A DNA stretch of 36,953 bases from JAWUXM01 sp034111325 (GTDB lineage Bacteria > Pseudomonadota > Alphaproteobacteria > Rickettsiales > JABIRX01). The position numbers were made by a program, and so were the translations under genes. Positions 1 through 7,301 of the stretch are shown in pieces. The stretch's first letter is position 1, and the number at the start of each line of letters is the position of its first letter. The notes beneath the pieces are model-generated. The model saw only the letters and a program-made list of their open reading frames with translations, searched no databases and was not told the origin of the DNA. The stretch spans positions 1-36,953 of the forward strand of contig JAWUXM010000026.1 of assembly GCA_034111325.1 (NCBI GenBank). Direction: 5' to 3'.

Positions 1-60
1 CCGATAAAATACGATGACCATTATGGGGTGCTAAACTGGTTTCAGCATCTGCGTAGTTAA
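1..60 (+). CDS. Possible 3' end of an unidentified gene
   Basis: Frame 1 is open from the window edge for 19 codons and ends in TAA at 58-60. The tail contains Tyr, Trp, Phe and His in a plausible C-terminal peptide ending in HLRS. I do not recognise a family, and so short an open stretch could occur by chance. Confidence 0.25.
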   Translation, partial: PIKYDDHYGVLNWFQHLRS

Positions 61-139
61 ACAAAAGTAAGAAGTAAGCAATTTGTAATAACCCCACGCT
101 TTTATTATCAAACCACTACATCCTTGGCTAACTCAGCAG

Positions 140-160
140 ACCCTGAAATAAATTCAGGGT
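140..160. repeat. Perfect intergenic palindrome (8-bp arms)
   Basis: ACCCTGAA at 140-147 pairs exactly with TTCAGGGT at 153-160 around a 5-base loop ATAAA. It has no T-run on either side, so it is not a convincing intrinsic terminator. It lies downstream of the minus-strand AsmA-like gene and 26 bases before a second palindrome, which suggests a small intergenic repeat unit. Confidence 0.6.
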
Positions 161-185
161 GACGAATTATTAACCCTCACCCCTG

Positions 186-210
186 CCCTCTCCCTTAAAA
201 AGGGCGAGGG
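186..210. repeat. GC-rich intergenic hairpin (11-bp arms)
   Basis: CCCTCTCCCTT at 186-196 and AAGGGCGAGGG at 200-210 form an 11-bp stem with one mismatch and a 3-base loop. The GC-rich stem stands out in AT-rich DNA. It sits about 55 bases past the stop of the minus-strand AsmA-like gene and could serve as a 3' stabilising or terminating structure, although a following U-tract is lacking. A looser similar C-rich/G-rich string follows purF near 7070-7101. Confidence 0.55.
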
Positions 211-266
211 AGTTTTAGTGTAATATGGAAAAGGTTATTCACGAAAAAGGATGAAAAAAGGGCAGA

Positions 267-3128
267 TTATTCTTTTTTCTCTTTATCTGGGAAGATGTTA
301 AAGATATTCCGTAAAAACCCCGGAGTAATCGCAGAAAGTGCGTTGATTTTTATATCTAATTTTTCATTAGTATAATCACCAGCTATTTTGTATTTCGCAG
401 AAATAATCCCCTCACCCTCACCGCCAGTAATTACCTTCCCAAGAAGTGGGATATTCTTAATACCAAATAAGCTATTTAATTTATAAGCAGGAACAATTAC
501 GCCATCAAGATCTAACATGTGTTTCTGCGTATCAATTTTCCCTTTCGCAGTAATGCCTAGTAAATCCCCTGTGCTTATGGCTTTTGTTAGAGTGATTATA
601 CCATCTTGCATAGAAAACTCCGCATCTGTCTTATCAAACCTAATTTTCAATTGTTGCTCTAATTTACTACTTACCGATTTAAATGTGCTATTCTTCGATA
701 TTGCCGTCAAAAAGCTTGATTTACCCATAGCAAAGCCAACATTTAAATATTTACCACTGATTTTTGGTGACTGAGCAGATTTATCCAATTTAGCTTCAAT
801 TTGCATTTTTCCTCCTGTCATGTTTTTGGATAAATCAATTGCTGCAACTACACTCCCAGTATTATCTGATTCAATAATAATCGAAGAAGTTTTCGCATCT
901 TGCTTAGTAATCTTCGCTAATAAGAAATTCGCATCATTCAAACGTGTTTCAAACATGCCAGAATCACAATATTTTATTGTGCAATCAAAAGCAGCGTTGA
1001 GATCATTTAATATGTTATTATTCGCCATTAATATTTTTTTGAGAGAAATATTGATTTTTACATTTTCAACAAAATCCGAAGTCTTTTTCTGCGAAGATTT
1101 GACTGGAAAATTATTGCTAAGATTAATGCTATTACCAAGCACATCTAATTTATAAGTCCCTTTCTTTAACTCAGTAAATTTCACCGAGAAATCATTTTGT
1201 GAAAACTGCAATTGTGGAAAATCAAGATTCGTAATTATACCGTCTCGGAAAGCCATAGATCCATCAATAACTACATCTTTAGAACGATATTTTATATCCT
1301 TTAACGAAGCTTTTTTATCATCAATATGATAAGTCAGATCAAGCTTTGCAGCCTTTTCTTTTTGCTTAAGATAAGAAAGATTTGAGAAATCAATAAAACT
1401 CTCTGTTAAATCATTACTAATGTAAAAATTATCATCGGCCAAAGGCTTATTAACCACTGTGCTAATCATGGAATCCCCTTTGAATATCGCATAATTTACA
1501 TTCGTCAAATCACTCCTCACGGCAACTAGATATTGCTTAAAATCATGCGTTGCATTCAGTGGAATAAGAATCTTAAAGTCAGTAGCTGAATTTATACTTC
1601 CCCATGAATTTGCCAGTGTGTCTATATCTTTTACTTTTCGTGCCAATAAAAAACGTGCCAAGCCTTTTGCACTGCCGCTAACCTTACCCTCAATCAATAA
1701 ATCAGACTTTGTAAAATCTTTGATCTCAGCGTTAACATTATTTATCTGCAACTCATTATCATTAACGCTACCATTCGCTATATTTATATGCAGAGCATTT
1801 GTCTGTAGCGCAACCCTGCCCTCTAGATTTGTTAGCGGTAAATAGCCTGCGTCAAAGTCCAACATGGCATTGCTAAATAAATATTCGCCCTGCATATCGC
1901 TTAGAGTCAATTTCTCTTCTTCAGGTTTTTGCGCAAATTCAAGCTGCATAGCGACATAATGAACCTTACCAGAAATCATATGCTCAATTACCCATTGACG
2001 TACTTCTGGCGCTGCAATTAGCGGCCAATATTTTGCCATATGGTTTTTGATATCTATCTGCCCATCAACCGTAAAATTAACCTTAAAATCCTTGCCTAAA
2101 TTGCCTTTACTATATTGCGAAGTAAGGTTCGCCTCAGCGTCATATGTGACTATTTTCAAAGAAGAAATATTATGTTTGGTAAAGTTCTCAAGGAACTCAC
2201 CCTCAAGAATAATTCGGTTAAAAGGGATTTTCTCCGCTAATATGCCTTTTGCTGCAATATCACCGTTAAAACTACTGATATTATATTCAACATTTTCAAG
2301 CTTTGTCTTATCATTAAAATTAAATTTCCCATGCCCATTCAGGCTAAGATTACTGCCAGAAAAAATATTCTCTGGAGAAATTTCAGTGAGAACCTCAGCC
2401 GTTAAATAGCGAAAATCAACACTACAACTCTTACCCCCTCTTTTTCCGATAAAGCAGCTTGCCTCTAATTCAGTTTTATTATTCTCTGTATGCAAATCCA
2501 TACGTGAATGGAGGACAGCTTCATGCCTAAATTTCTTTGAAGAAAGTTCAAAATCTTTAACGCCCCAATTGATAGTTCTCTTAGAGGTTTTGATAATTAA
2601 ATTAGCATTCTTAATTTGAACGTCACCGACCATATATGATGATAAATTATCATAATTTAAAATAACCGGCAGATATTTCTCTATGTCTAATTTATAGGAA
2701 ATCTCTTCATCCAGCGCGATGTTGACATTGCCTTTTTCAGAAGCATCCAAACGGATTACTGGGTTTTTAATAATTATACCGTCTAGTTTGAACCGCCCAA
2801 TTAATAAATTACGCATACTGAGATCGATCGACGTTTCTGGCAATTTAGCAACAACATTACCACCCTGCACAATCTCCACTTTGGCTAATGAAAGATCGAA
2901 TTTATAACCCTCCTTATCCCATTTTAAAATAGCACTATCAGCTTTGATGTGAAGATTCGGAGAGATCTCTTGTAGCGCAGATTCTATTAAAGTGATAACT
3001 ATCGGTACGGAGCGCGGCTTGATGACTATTAATGAAAAAAGATAGCCAAAACTTAGGACAAACAGCGCAATAATAATTAGAGCAATATTGCAGCCATGTT
3101 TACTACATGTATGGATCTTCCTTAGCAT
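267..3128 (-). CDS. AsmA/YhdP-like envelope protein (DUF3971 / AsmA C-terminal type)
   Basis: A 953-residue protein with one N-terminal membrane anchor (about residues 14-36) after a short Cys/His/Lys-rich cytoplasmic tip. The rest is a long, beta-rich periplasmic body full of short alternating hydrophobic strands with repeated 'L..I.....' patterns. Its C-terminus (about 880-945) has the AsmA-like pattern of G-x-G-x-I and a closing hydrophobic segment before the lysine-rich end. Family knowledge: AsmA/YhdP/TamB proteins are thought to bridge the inner and outer membrane and move phospholipids or aid outer-membrane assembly. YhdP is longer (about 1270), so this is a shorter alphaproteobacterial version. 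The ATG at 3128 is well supported by a strong Shine-Dalgarno (AAAGGAGG a few bases upstream). It lies downstream of smpB on the same strand, separated by a hairpin repeat at 3254-3360 and a weak promoter candidate. Confidence 0.75.
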   Translation of the reverse strand: MLRKIHTCSKHGCNIALIIIALFVLSFGYLFSLIVIKPRSVPIVITLIESALQEISPNLHIKADSAILKWDKEGYKFDLSLAKVEIVQGGNVVAKLPETSIDLSMRNLLIGRFKLDGIIIKNPVIRLDASEKGNVNIALDEEISYKLDIEKYLPVILNYDNLSSYMVGDVQIKNANLIIKTSKRTINWGVKDFELSSKKFRHEAVLHSRMDLHTENNKTELEASCFIGKRGGKSCSVDFRYLTAEVLTEISPENIFSGSNLSLNGHGKFNFNDKTKLENVEYNISSFNGDIAAKGILAEKIPFNRIILEGEFLENFTKHNISSLKIVTYDAEANLTSQYSKGNLGKDFKVNFTVDGQIDIKNHMAKYWPLIAAPEVRQWVIEHMISGKVHYVAMQLEFAQKPEEEKLTLSDMQGEYLFSNAMLDFDAGYLPLTNLEGRVALQTNALHINIANGSVNDNELQINNVNAEIKDFTKSDLLIEGKVSGSAKGLARFLLARKVKDIDTLANSWGSINSATDFKILIPLNATHDFKQYLVAVRSDLTNVNYAIFKGDSMISTVVNKPLADDNFYISNDLTESFIDFSNLSYLKQKEKAAKLDLTYHIDDKKASLKDIKYRSKDVVIDGSMAFRDGIITNLDFPQLQFSQNDFSVKFTELKKGTYKLDVLGNSINLSNNFPVKSSQKKTSDFVENVKINISLKKILMANNNILNDLNAAFDCTIKYCDSGMFETRLNDANFLLAKITKQDAKTSSIIIESDNTGSVVAAIDLSKNMTGGKMQIEAKLDKSAQSPKISGKYLNVGFAMGKSSFLTAISKNSTFKSVSSKLEQQLKIRFDKTDAEFSMQDGIITLTKAISTGDLLGITAKGKIDTQKHMLDLDGVIVPAYKLNSLFGIKNIPLLGKVITGGEGEGIISAKYKIAGDYTNEKLDIKINALSAITPGFLRNIFNIFPDKEKKE

Positions 3129-3186
3129 ATTTCCTCCTTTATAAATCTAAGCTGCGACACTCCCAAGTTTGTTACTGCTTCTCAAT

Positions 3187-3215
3187 ACACTAATTAGATA
3201 GTCAACAAAACACAA
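3187..3215 (-). promoter_or_regulatory. Weak promoter candidate for the AsmA-like gene
   Basis: On the minus strand TTGTGT (3210-3215) is followed after 17 bases by TAGTGT (3187-3192). The -35 and spacing are reasonable and the -10 is poor. The same TTGTGT-N17 layout precedes two other minus-strand genes here, which is the main reason to list it. Confidence 0.3.
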
Positions 3216-3253
3216 TGCACAGAACTACATTAATTTAGGACAAAACAATAAGG

Positions 3254-3360
3254 ATTTTTGCTTTGATTTTTGACACATGTCCTGAGCAAATGAGCGACGT
3301 GTACATCTTGGTACACGAGTCGAAATGAGCGAAGGTTATGTGTTAAAAAGCATGCAAAGA
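3254..3360 (-). repeat. Dispersed long-hairpin element, copy 1 (3' of smpB)
   Basis: An imperfect inverted repeat of about 107 bases that begins directly after the smpB stop codon. The central stem is CGTGTAC (3298-3304) / GTACACG (3311-3317) with loop ATCTTG. The outer arms carry ATTTTTG and GATTTTTG on the left and AAAAAGC on the right. Copies 2 and 3 at 16163-16268 and 22874-22980 share the outer blocks, total length and orientation. The inner arm sequence differs between copies while staying self-complementary. It could act as a 3' RNA structure, a terminator (T-runs are present on both sides) or a miniature palindromic element. Confidence 0.8.
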
Positions 3361-3810
3361 CTATTGTTTTAGCACTCTTTCCTTTTCGCGCTGCCAGTCC
3401 CGCTCCTTAATCGTTGCTCTTTTATCATGCATTTTCTTACCTGATGCAAGAGCTATTTCTGCTTTTACTAAATTACGTTTATTTAAATAGAGCGATAAAA
3501 CTGCGATGGTTTTACCTTTCTTTTTAACTGCGCCAAGTAATTTATTTATCTCTTTTTTGTTTAAAAGTAATTTACGTAAACGCCGTGGATCATGCTTGAA
3601 ATTATTAGCCTTTCCATATTCATCAATATGTGCATTTTGCAGGAAAATCTCACCATTTTTCTCGATGGCATAAGCATCAACTAAGCTTCCCCTTCCCGCC
3701 CTTAATGATTTAACTTCCGAACCTTGCAGTGCAAGTCCTGCTTCGAAAAGCTCTTCTATGTGATAATTATGGCGTACTTTTCGATTTTGCACGAGGATCT
3801 TTTTTTCCAT
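3361..3810 (-). CDS. smpB: SsrA-binding protein SmpB
   Basis: A 149-residue protein with the full SmpB pattern. The N-terminus has N-R-K-x-R-H-x-Y, followed by G-S-E-V-K-S-L-R (about 31-38) with G-R-G-S-L-x-D-A-Y, then the central H-D-P-x-R-x-R-K-L-L-L block. The C-terminal basic tail has K-K-x-H-D-K-R-x-x-I-K-E-R-D-W-x-R-E, which folds as a helix in the ribosomal A site. SmpB delivers tmRNA to stalled ribosomes for trans-translation. Length is usual for the family. The ATG at 3810 follows the dapA stop by only 2 bases, so the two are co-transcribed and probably translationally coupled. A long hairpin element starts immediately after its stop. Confidence 0.97.
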   Translation of the reverse strand: MEKKILVQNRKVRHNYHIEELFEAGLALQGSEVKSLRAGRGSLVDAYAIEKNGEIFLQNAHIDEYGKANNFKHDPRRLRKLLLNKKEINKLLGAVKKKGKTIAVLSLYLNKRNLVKAEIALASGKKMHDKRATIKERDWQREKERVLKQ

Positions 3811-3812
3811 AG

Positions 3813-4685
3813 CTAAATTAACCCAAGCTGCTGCATTGCATTTTTAACTTTTGCTTTTGATTCATCAGTGATTTCTACTAATGGCAATCGCAAATCACCT
3901 TGGCAAAGACCAAGCAAACTAGCAGCATATTTAACTGGTGCTGGGCTAGTTTCACAAAACATAGCATCGTGCAATGGGATAAGTTTTTGCTGCAAAGCAA
4001 AAGCTTCCTCAACTTTGCCCTCACGCCATAAATTTTGTGTTTGCGAGACTAGTTTTGGGGCAATGTTAGCAGTGACTGATATGCAGCCAACTCCGCCTGC
4101 TTGGTTAAATTCGAGTGCAGTGGCATCCTCACCAGATAATTGACAAAAATCAGCGCCCATCGCAGCTAAAGCTTTAGCAGGACGGAAAAGATCAGCCGTG
4201 GCATCCTTAACGCCAACAATGCGTGGTAGCTTGGCAAGCTCTGCCATTGTCTCAACATTCATATCAACAACCGAACGCCCTGGGATATTGTAAATAATGA
4301 TTGGGATCTCCACCGCATCATGAATTGCAGCGAAATGTGCATATAGCCCTCTTTGCGTAGGTTTGTTGTAATATGGGGTAACTATCAAAGCGCCATCCGC
4401 ACCTGCTTTTTTAGCGTTTTGCGTCATGCGTATAGCCTCCGCTGTGGAATTAGACCCCGTCCCTGCCAAGACTGGAACCCTATTTTTTGCAGCTTCTATG
4501 CATAATGCAACCACATGGTCATGCTCGCTATGGCTTAAAGTTGGTGATTCACCAGTTGTACCACACGGCACTAAACCATGCACGCCTTGTTTGATCTGCC
4601 AATCAACAAAATTTGTATATGCTTGCTCGTCAACCACGCCATTTTTAAAAGGGGTGATTAATGCTGTAAGAACTCCTGAAAACAT
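3813..4685 (-). CDS. dapA: 4-hydroxy-tetrahydrodipicolinate synthase DapA
   Basis: DapA condenses pyruvate with aspartate semialdehyde, the first committed step to diaminopimelate and lysine, and so feeds peptidoglycan synthesis. The 290-residue TIM-barrel protein shows the standard markers: G-T-T-G-E-S at 42-47, Y132 in the I-Y-N-I-P-G-R-S motif with R137, and Schiff-base Lys160 in G-V-K-D-A-T. I choose the ATG at 4685 because it gives the canonical N-terminus (FSGVLTALITPF). The frame is open further upstream to a TTG at 4745, but those 20 residues do not look like DapA and no good ribosome site is seen there. It is the first gene of the dapA-smpB pair and is divergent from cvpA. Confidence 0.96.
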   Translation of the reverse strand: MFSGVLTALITPFKNGVVDEQAYTNFVDWQIKQGVHGLVPCGTTGESPTLSHSEHDHVVALCIEAAKNRVPVLAGTGSNSTAEAIRMTQNAKKAGADGALIVTPYYNKPTQRGLYAHFAAIHDAVEIPIIIYNIPGRSVVDMNVETMAELAKLPRIVGVKDATADLFRPAKALAAMGADFCQLSGEDATALEFNQAGGVGCISVTANIAPKLVSQTQNLWREGKVEEAFALQQKLIPLHDAMFCETSPAPVKYAASLLGLCQGDLRLPLVEITDESKAKVKNAMQQLGLI

Positions 4686-4817
4686 GTGTTTTAAATGTAA
4701 GGTAAATAAGCTACGTATTATTGCATAGGGCTGGTTTCTTTGCAAGATTAAACTTTACATCAAACATGCGCCCTGCTACAAAGACTAGCGCATTTGAACC
4801 CTTAAACTATAGCATCA

Positions 4818-5600
4818 ATGCCCGAAGCTGCTTCTTTAAATTCTTTTGATTTTCTCGTCCTCGGTATAATCTTCTTCACATCATTAGTAGCGTTTATTAG
4901 AGGCCTAAGTGGTGAATGTGCCTCCTTCTTAAATTGGGTTGGTGCTGGAGTCATCGTCATATATTTTTCTGAACCTCTACAAGCCGCAATCCTAAACCAC
5001 ATCTCCTCCGAAATTATTGCCTCGTTTATCGCCTCAATTGGTCTATATGTTGTCTCATTCATCATCATCAACCTTCTAACCACACAGCTTTCCTTCTTCC
5101 TACGCGGGATCATCCCCTTCGTTATTGATAAACCTTTAGGCTTATGTTTAGGAATGATCAAAGGCTTATTCATCGCAACGGTAGTCTATATAAGCATTAT
5201 GCTCCTCTACCCAAGGATGACTGGTAATACTGAAGAGCCTGAATTCATCGCCGATGCACAAACTAAATTCTTGCTTGTAAGCAGCACCTCGGTTATTAAT
5301 CACTTGCTTCCTGGTAAAAATCTCAATGAGAATCTTGATGCCTCAACAGAAAGAGAAGAAAGAAACTTAGAAGATATTTTGCAACAATTAAAGGGTGACC
5401 CTGCTAAAATCGATGGTAGTAAATTAATGATTTTAGAGAATATTCTAAAAAACAACAAATCAACCAAAGAATTGCTTGATGAAGAAAGCGAGAAAGGTGA
5501 TGAAGCACAAGAAACTCTACCAGAAGACCCTAAAGAAAAAGAGGGCTACGGCACGAACCAGCTCAACGAATTTGATCGTTTATTAGAAAATCTAGAATAA
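4818..5600 (+). CDS. cvpA: CvpA family membrane protein with long acidic C-terminal tail
   Basis: A 260-residue protein. Residues about 1-135 form the CvpA domain: four hydrophobic segments with the family pattern D-F-x-V-L near the start, R-G-L-S-G-E between segments 1 and 2, and D-K-P-L-G-L-x-L-G-x-I-K-G before the last segment. Homologues are inner-membrane proteins first linked to colicin V production. Their genes commonly sit directly before purF, as here, where TAATG overlaps by one base. The tail from about 140 to 260 is charged, Glu/Lys-rich and probably disordered, so the protein is much longer than the usual 160-190 residues. An in-frame TAA at 4803-4805 limits upstream extension, which supports the ATG at 4818. 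Confidence 0.88.
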   Translation: MPEAASLNSFDFLVLGIIFFTSLVAFIRGLSGECASFLNWVGAGVIVIYFSEPLQAAILNHISSEIIASFIASIGLYVVSFIIINLLTTQLSFFLRGIIPFVIDKPLGLCLGMIKGLFIATVVYISIMLLYPRMTGNTEEPEFIADAQTKFLLVSSTSVINHLLPGKNLNENLDASTEREERNLEDILQQLKGDPAKIDGSKLMILENILKNNKSTKELLDEESEKGDEAQETLPEDPKEKEGYGTNQLNEFDRLLENLE

Positions 5601-7066
5601 TGACATTCCCTCCATTTAACAGCCCAGATAAAGAACTTCATGAAGAATGCGGCGTATTCGGAATATACAGCTCTGAAGATAGCACAGCCTTAACTGCCCT
5701 TGGCCTACACGCACTCCAACATCGCGGGCAAGAAGCAGCAGGGATTGTTTCTGTCGAGAAAAACAAATATTTCCACAAACATACCGCAGATGGTTTAGTT
5801 GGCGATAATTTCAACTCCAAACGCATCATCAATAAATTAAAAGGCAATAAAGCAATTGGCCATGTACGCTACTCTACCGCTGGCAAGAAAAACGCTCATA
5901 ATTACCAACCAATCCTCGCCGAAATGTCCTTTGGTGGCATAGCTGTCGCACATAATGGCAACCTCACAAATGCTAACACCCTACGTAAAGAGCTAATCTC
6001 ACAAGGCTGTATTTTTAGCTCCACAATGGATACTGAAGTCATTGTTCATTTAATCGCTAAGAGCAAACTTAAAACGACCGAAGACCGCATCATTGACGCA
6101 CTAAAAAATGTTGTTGGCGCTTATTCACTTGTCACATTAACAAAAAATGCCCTAATCGCTGTGCGTGATCCACACGGCATTCGCCCTTTGGTTTTAGGCA
6201 AATTAAAAGACTCTTACGTTGTTGCCTCTGAAACTTGCGCCCTCGATATTATCGGCGCAAAATTAGTCCGTGATGTCAAAGCTGGCGAAATGATTATTAT
6301 AAATAAAGACGGCCTCACCTCACTTAGCCCTTTTGAAAAGAAAGATCAAAAATTCTGTATTTTTGAATATATCTACTTTTCCCGTCCTGACAGCCTTTTA
6401 GATGGCAAACATGTTTATGATGTCCGCAAAAAAATCGGCAAGCAACTCGCCCAGGAAAATGGTGTCGAAGCTGATATAATCGTCCCTGTGCCAGATTCTG
6501 GCGTACCTTCTGCCCTTGGCTATGCTGAAGAAGCTGGCATCGCATTTGAATTTGGCATCATCAGAAATCACTATGTTGGAAGAACATTTATCGAGCCAAC
6601 TAACAGCGTCCGCCACTTAGGCGTAAAGCTTAAACATAATGCTAACAACTCCCTCCTCAAAGGAAAAAGAGTCATATTAGTCGATGACAGTATTGTCCGT
6701 GGCACAACCTCAAAGAAAATTGTCGATATGGTGCGTGCTAGTGGCGCTAAGGAAGTCCATATGCGCATCGCCAGCCCACCAACTACCAACCCATGTTTTT
6801 ACGGCGTTGATACACCTGATAAAAAAGATCTTCTTGCTGCGAATCATGATATTGAAGAAATGCGTAAATTAATTGGCGCCGATTCTTTAGCGTTTATTTC
6901 AATTGATGGCCTATATAAAGCCGTGAATGGTCAAAAACGTAATAATAAAAATCCTGCCTATTGTGACGCATGTTTTACTGGCGAATATGCAATTAATTTG
7001 GTAGACCAAGAACAGAAAATTCTACCTTTATTTAAAGATAATAAAATTGCAAATAACGGGGGATAA
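5600..7066 (+). CDS. purF: Amidophosphoribosyltransferase PurF (Fe-S type)
   Basis: PurF makes 5-phosphoribosylamine from PRPP and glutamine, the committed step of de novo purine synthesis. This 488-residue protein has a 16-residue propeptide before Cys17 (E-E-C-G-V-F-G), the expected N-terminal nucleophile after self-cleavage. The class II glutaminase domain follows, with H-R-G-Q-E-A-A-G and G-H-V-R-Y-S-T. The C-terminal phosphoribosyltransferase domain has the PRPP loop V-I-L-V-D-D-S-I-V-R-G-T-T at about 358-370. Cys253, Cys399, Cys455 and Cys458 match the four [4Fe-4S] ligands of the Bacillus-type enzyme, so a cluster and oxygen sensitivity are likely. It overlaps cvpA by one base and is therefore probably coupled to it. 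Confidence 0.97.
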   Translation: MTFPPFNSPDKELHEECGVFGIYSSEDSTALTALGLHALQHRGQEAAGIVSVEKNKYFHKHTADGLVGDNFNSKRIINKLKGNKAIGHVRYSTAGKKNAHNYQPILAEMSFGGIAVAHNGNLTNANTLRKELISQGCIFSSTMDTEVIVHLIAKSKLKTTEDRIIDALKNVVGAYSLVTLTKNALIAVRDPHGIRPLVLGKLKDSYVVASETCALDIIGAKLVRDVKAGEMIIINKDGLTSLSPFEKKDQKFCIFEYIYFSRPDSLLDGKHVYDVRKKIGKQLAQENGVEADIIVPVPDSGVPSALGYAEEAGIAFEFGIIRNHYVGRTFIEPTNSVRHLGVKLKHNANNSLLKGKRVILVDDSIVRGTTSKKIVDMVRASGAKEVHMRIASPPTTNPCFYGVDTPDKKDLLAANHDIEEMRKLIGADSLAFISIDGLYKAVNGQKRNNKNPAYCDACFTGEYAINLVDQEQKILPLFKDNKIANNGG

Positions 7067-7133
7067 AACTACTCCCTCTCTCCCAAGGGGGCAAAGAGAT
7101 AAAAGGAAATAATAAAATTTCAAAATTAAAAAG

Positions 7134-7295
7134 ATGAGAAAGACAAATATAAATAAAATCTACACTACATCCAACAAGGTTTCCTGCGATGGCAATGCGA
7201 ACCACTCCCCTCACCCTTTGGTCTACCTAAACCTTACTGGTAAAGACAAAGTCAAATGTAGCTATTGTGGAATTGAATTTTCACAGAAGAAATAA
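7134..7295 (+). CDS. Small zinc-finger protein (zf-CHCC / NDUFS6-like)
   Basis: A 53-residue ORF reading MRKTNINKIY at the start and ending CGIEFSQKK. It has the zf-CHCC arrangement: Cys18-Asp-Gly, His27-Pro28 followed by V-Y-L, and Cys42-S-Y-Cys45-G. This is the C-x(n)-H-P-x-V-x-L...C-x-Y-C-G pattern of the family related to mitochondrial complex I subunit NDUFS6. Bacterial members are stand-alone proteins of about 50-70 residues thought to bind one zinc, and a complex I link is known for the mitochondrial relative only. It lies 67 bases after purF on the same strand and ends 6 bases before the convergent ankyrin gene. No strong ribosome site is visible. Confidence 0.8.
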   Translation: MRKTNINKIYTTSNKVSCDGNANHSPHPLVYLNLTGKDKVKCSYCGIEFSQKK

Positions 7296-7301
7296 CATCT
7301 C

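Noticed and set aside
517..2907. Several open frames on the plus strand opposite the AsmA-like gene
   Set aside because: They are short, lack ribosome sites and domain signals, and lie fully opposite a convincing long gene with a strong ribosome site.
4686..4745. Upstream TTG start for dapA
   Set aside because: It adds 20 residues not seen in DapA proteins and has no ribosome site; the ATG at 4685 gives the family N-terminus.
6324..6789. Overlapping minus-strand frames of about 72 residues inside purF
   Set aside because: They are antisense to conserved PurF motifs, including the PRPP loop, and have no coding character of their own.
7070..7101. C-rich/G-rich string after purF as a terminator
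   Set aside because: The stem is imperfect and not followed by a T-run, so I do not call a terminator; similarity to the hairpin at 186-210 is only loose.
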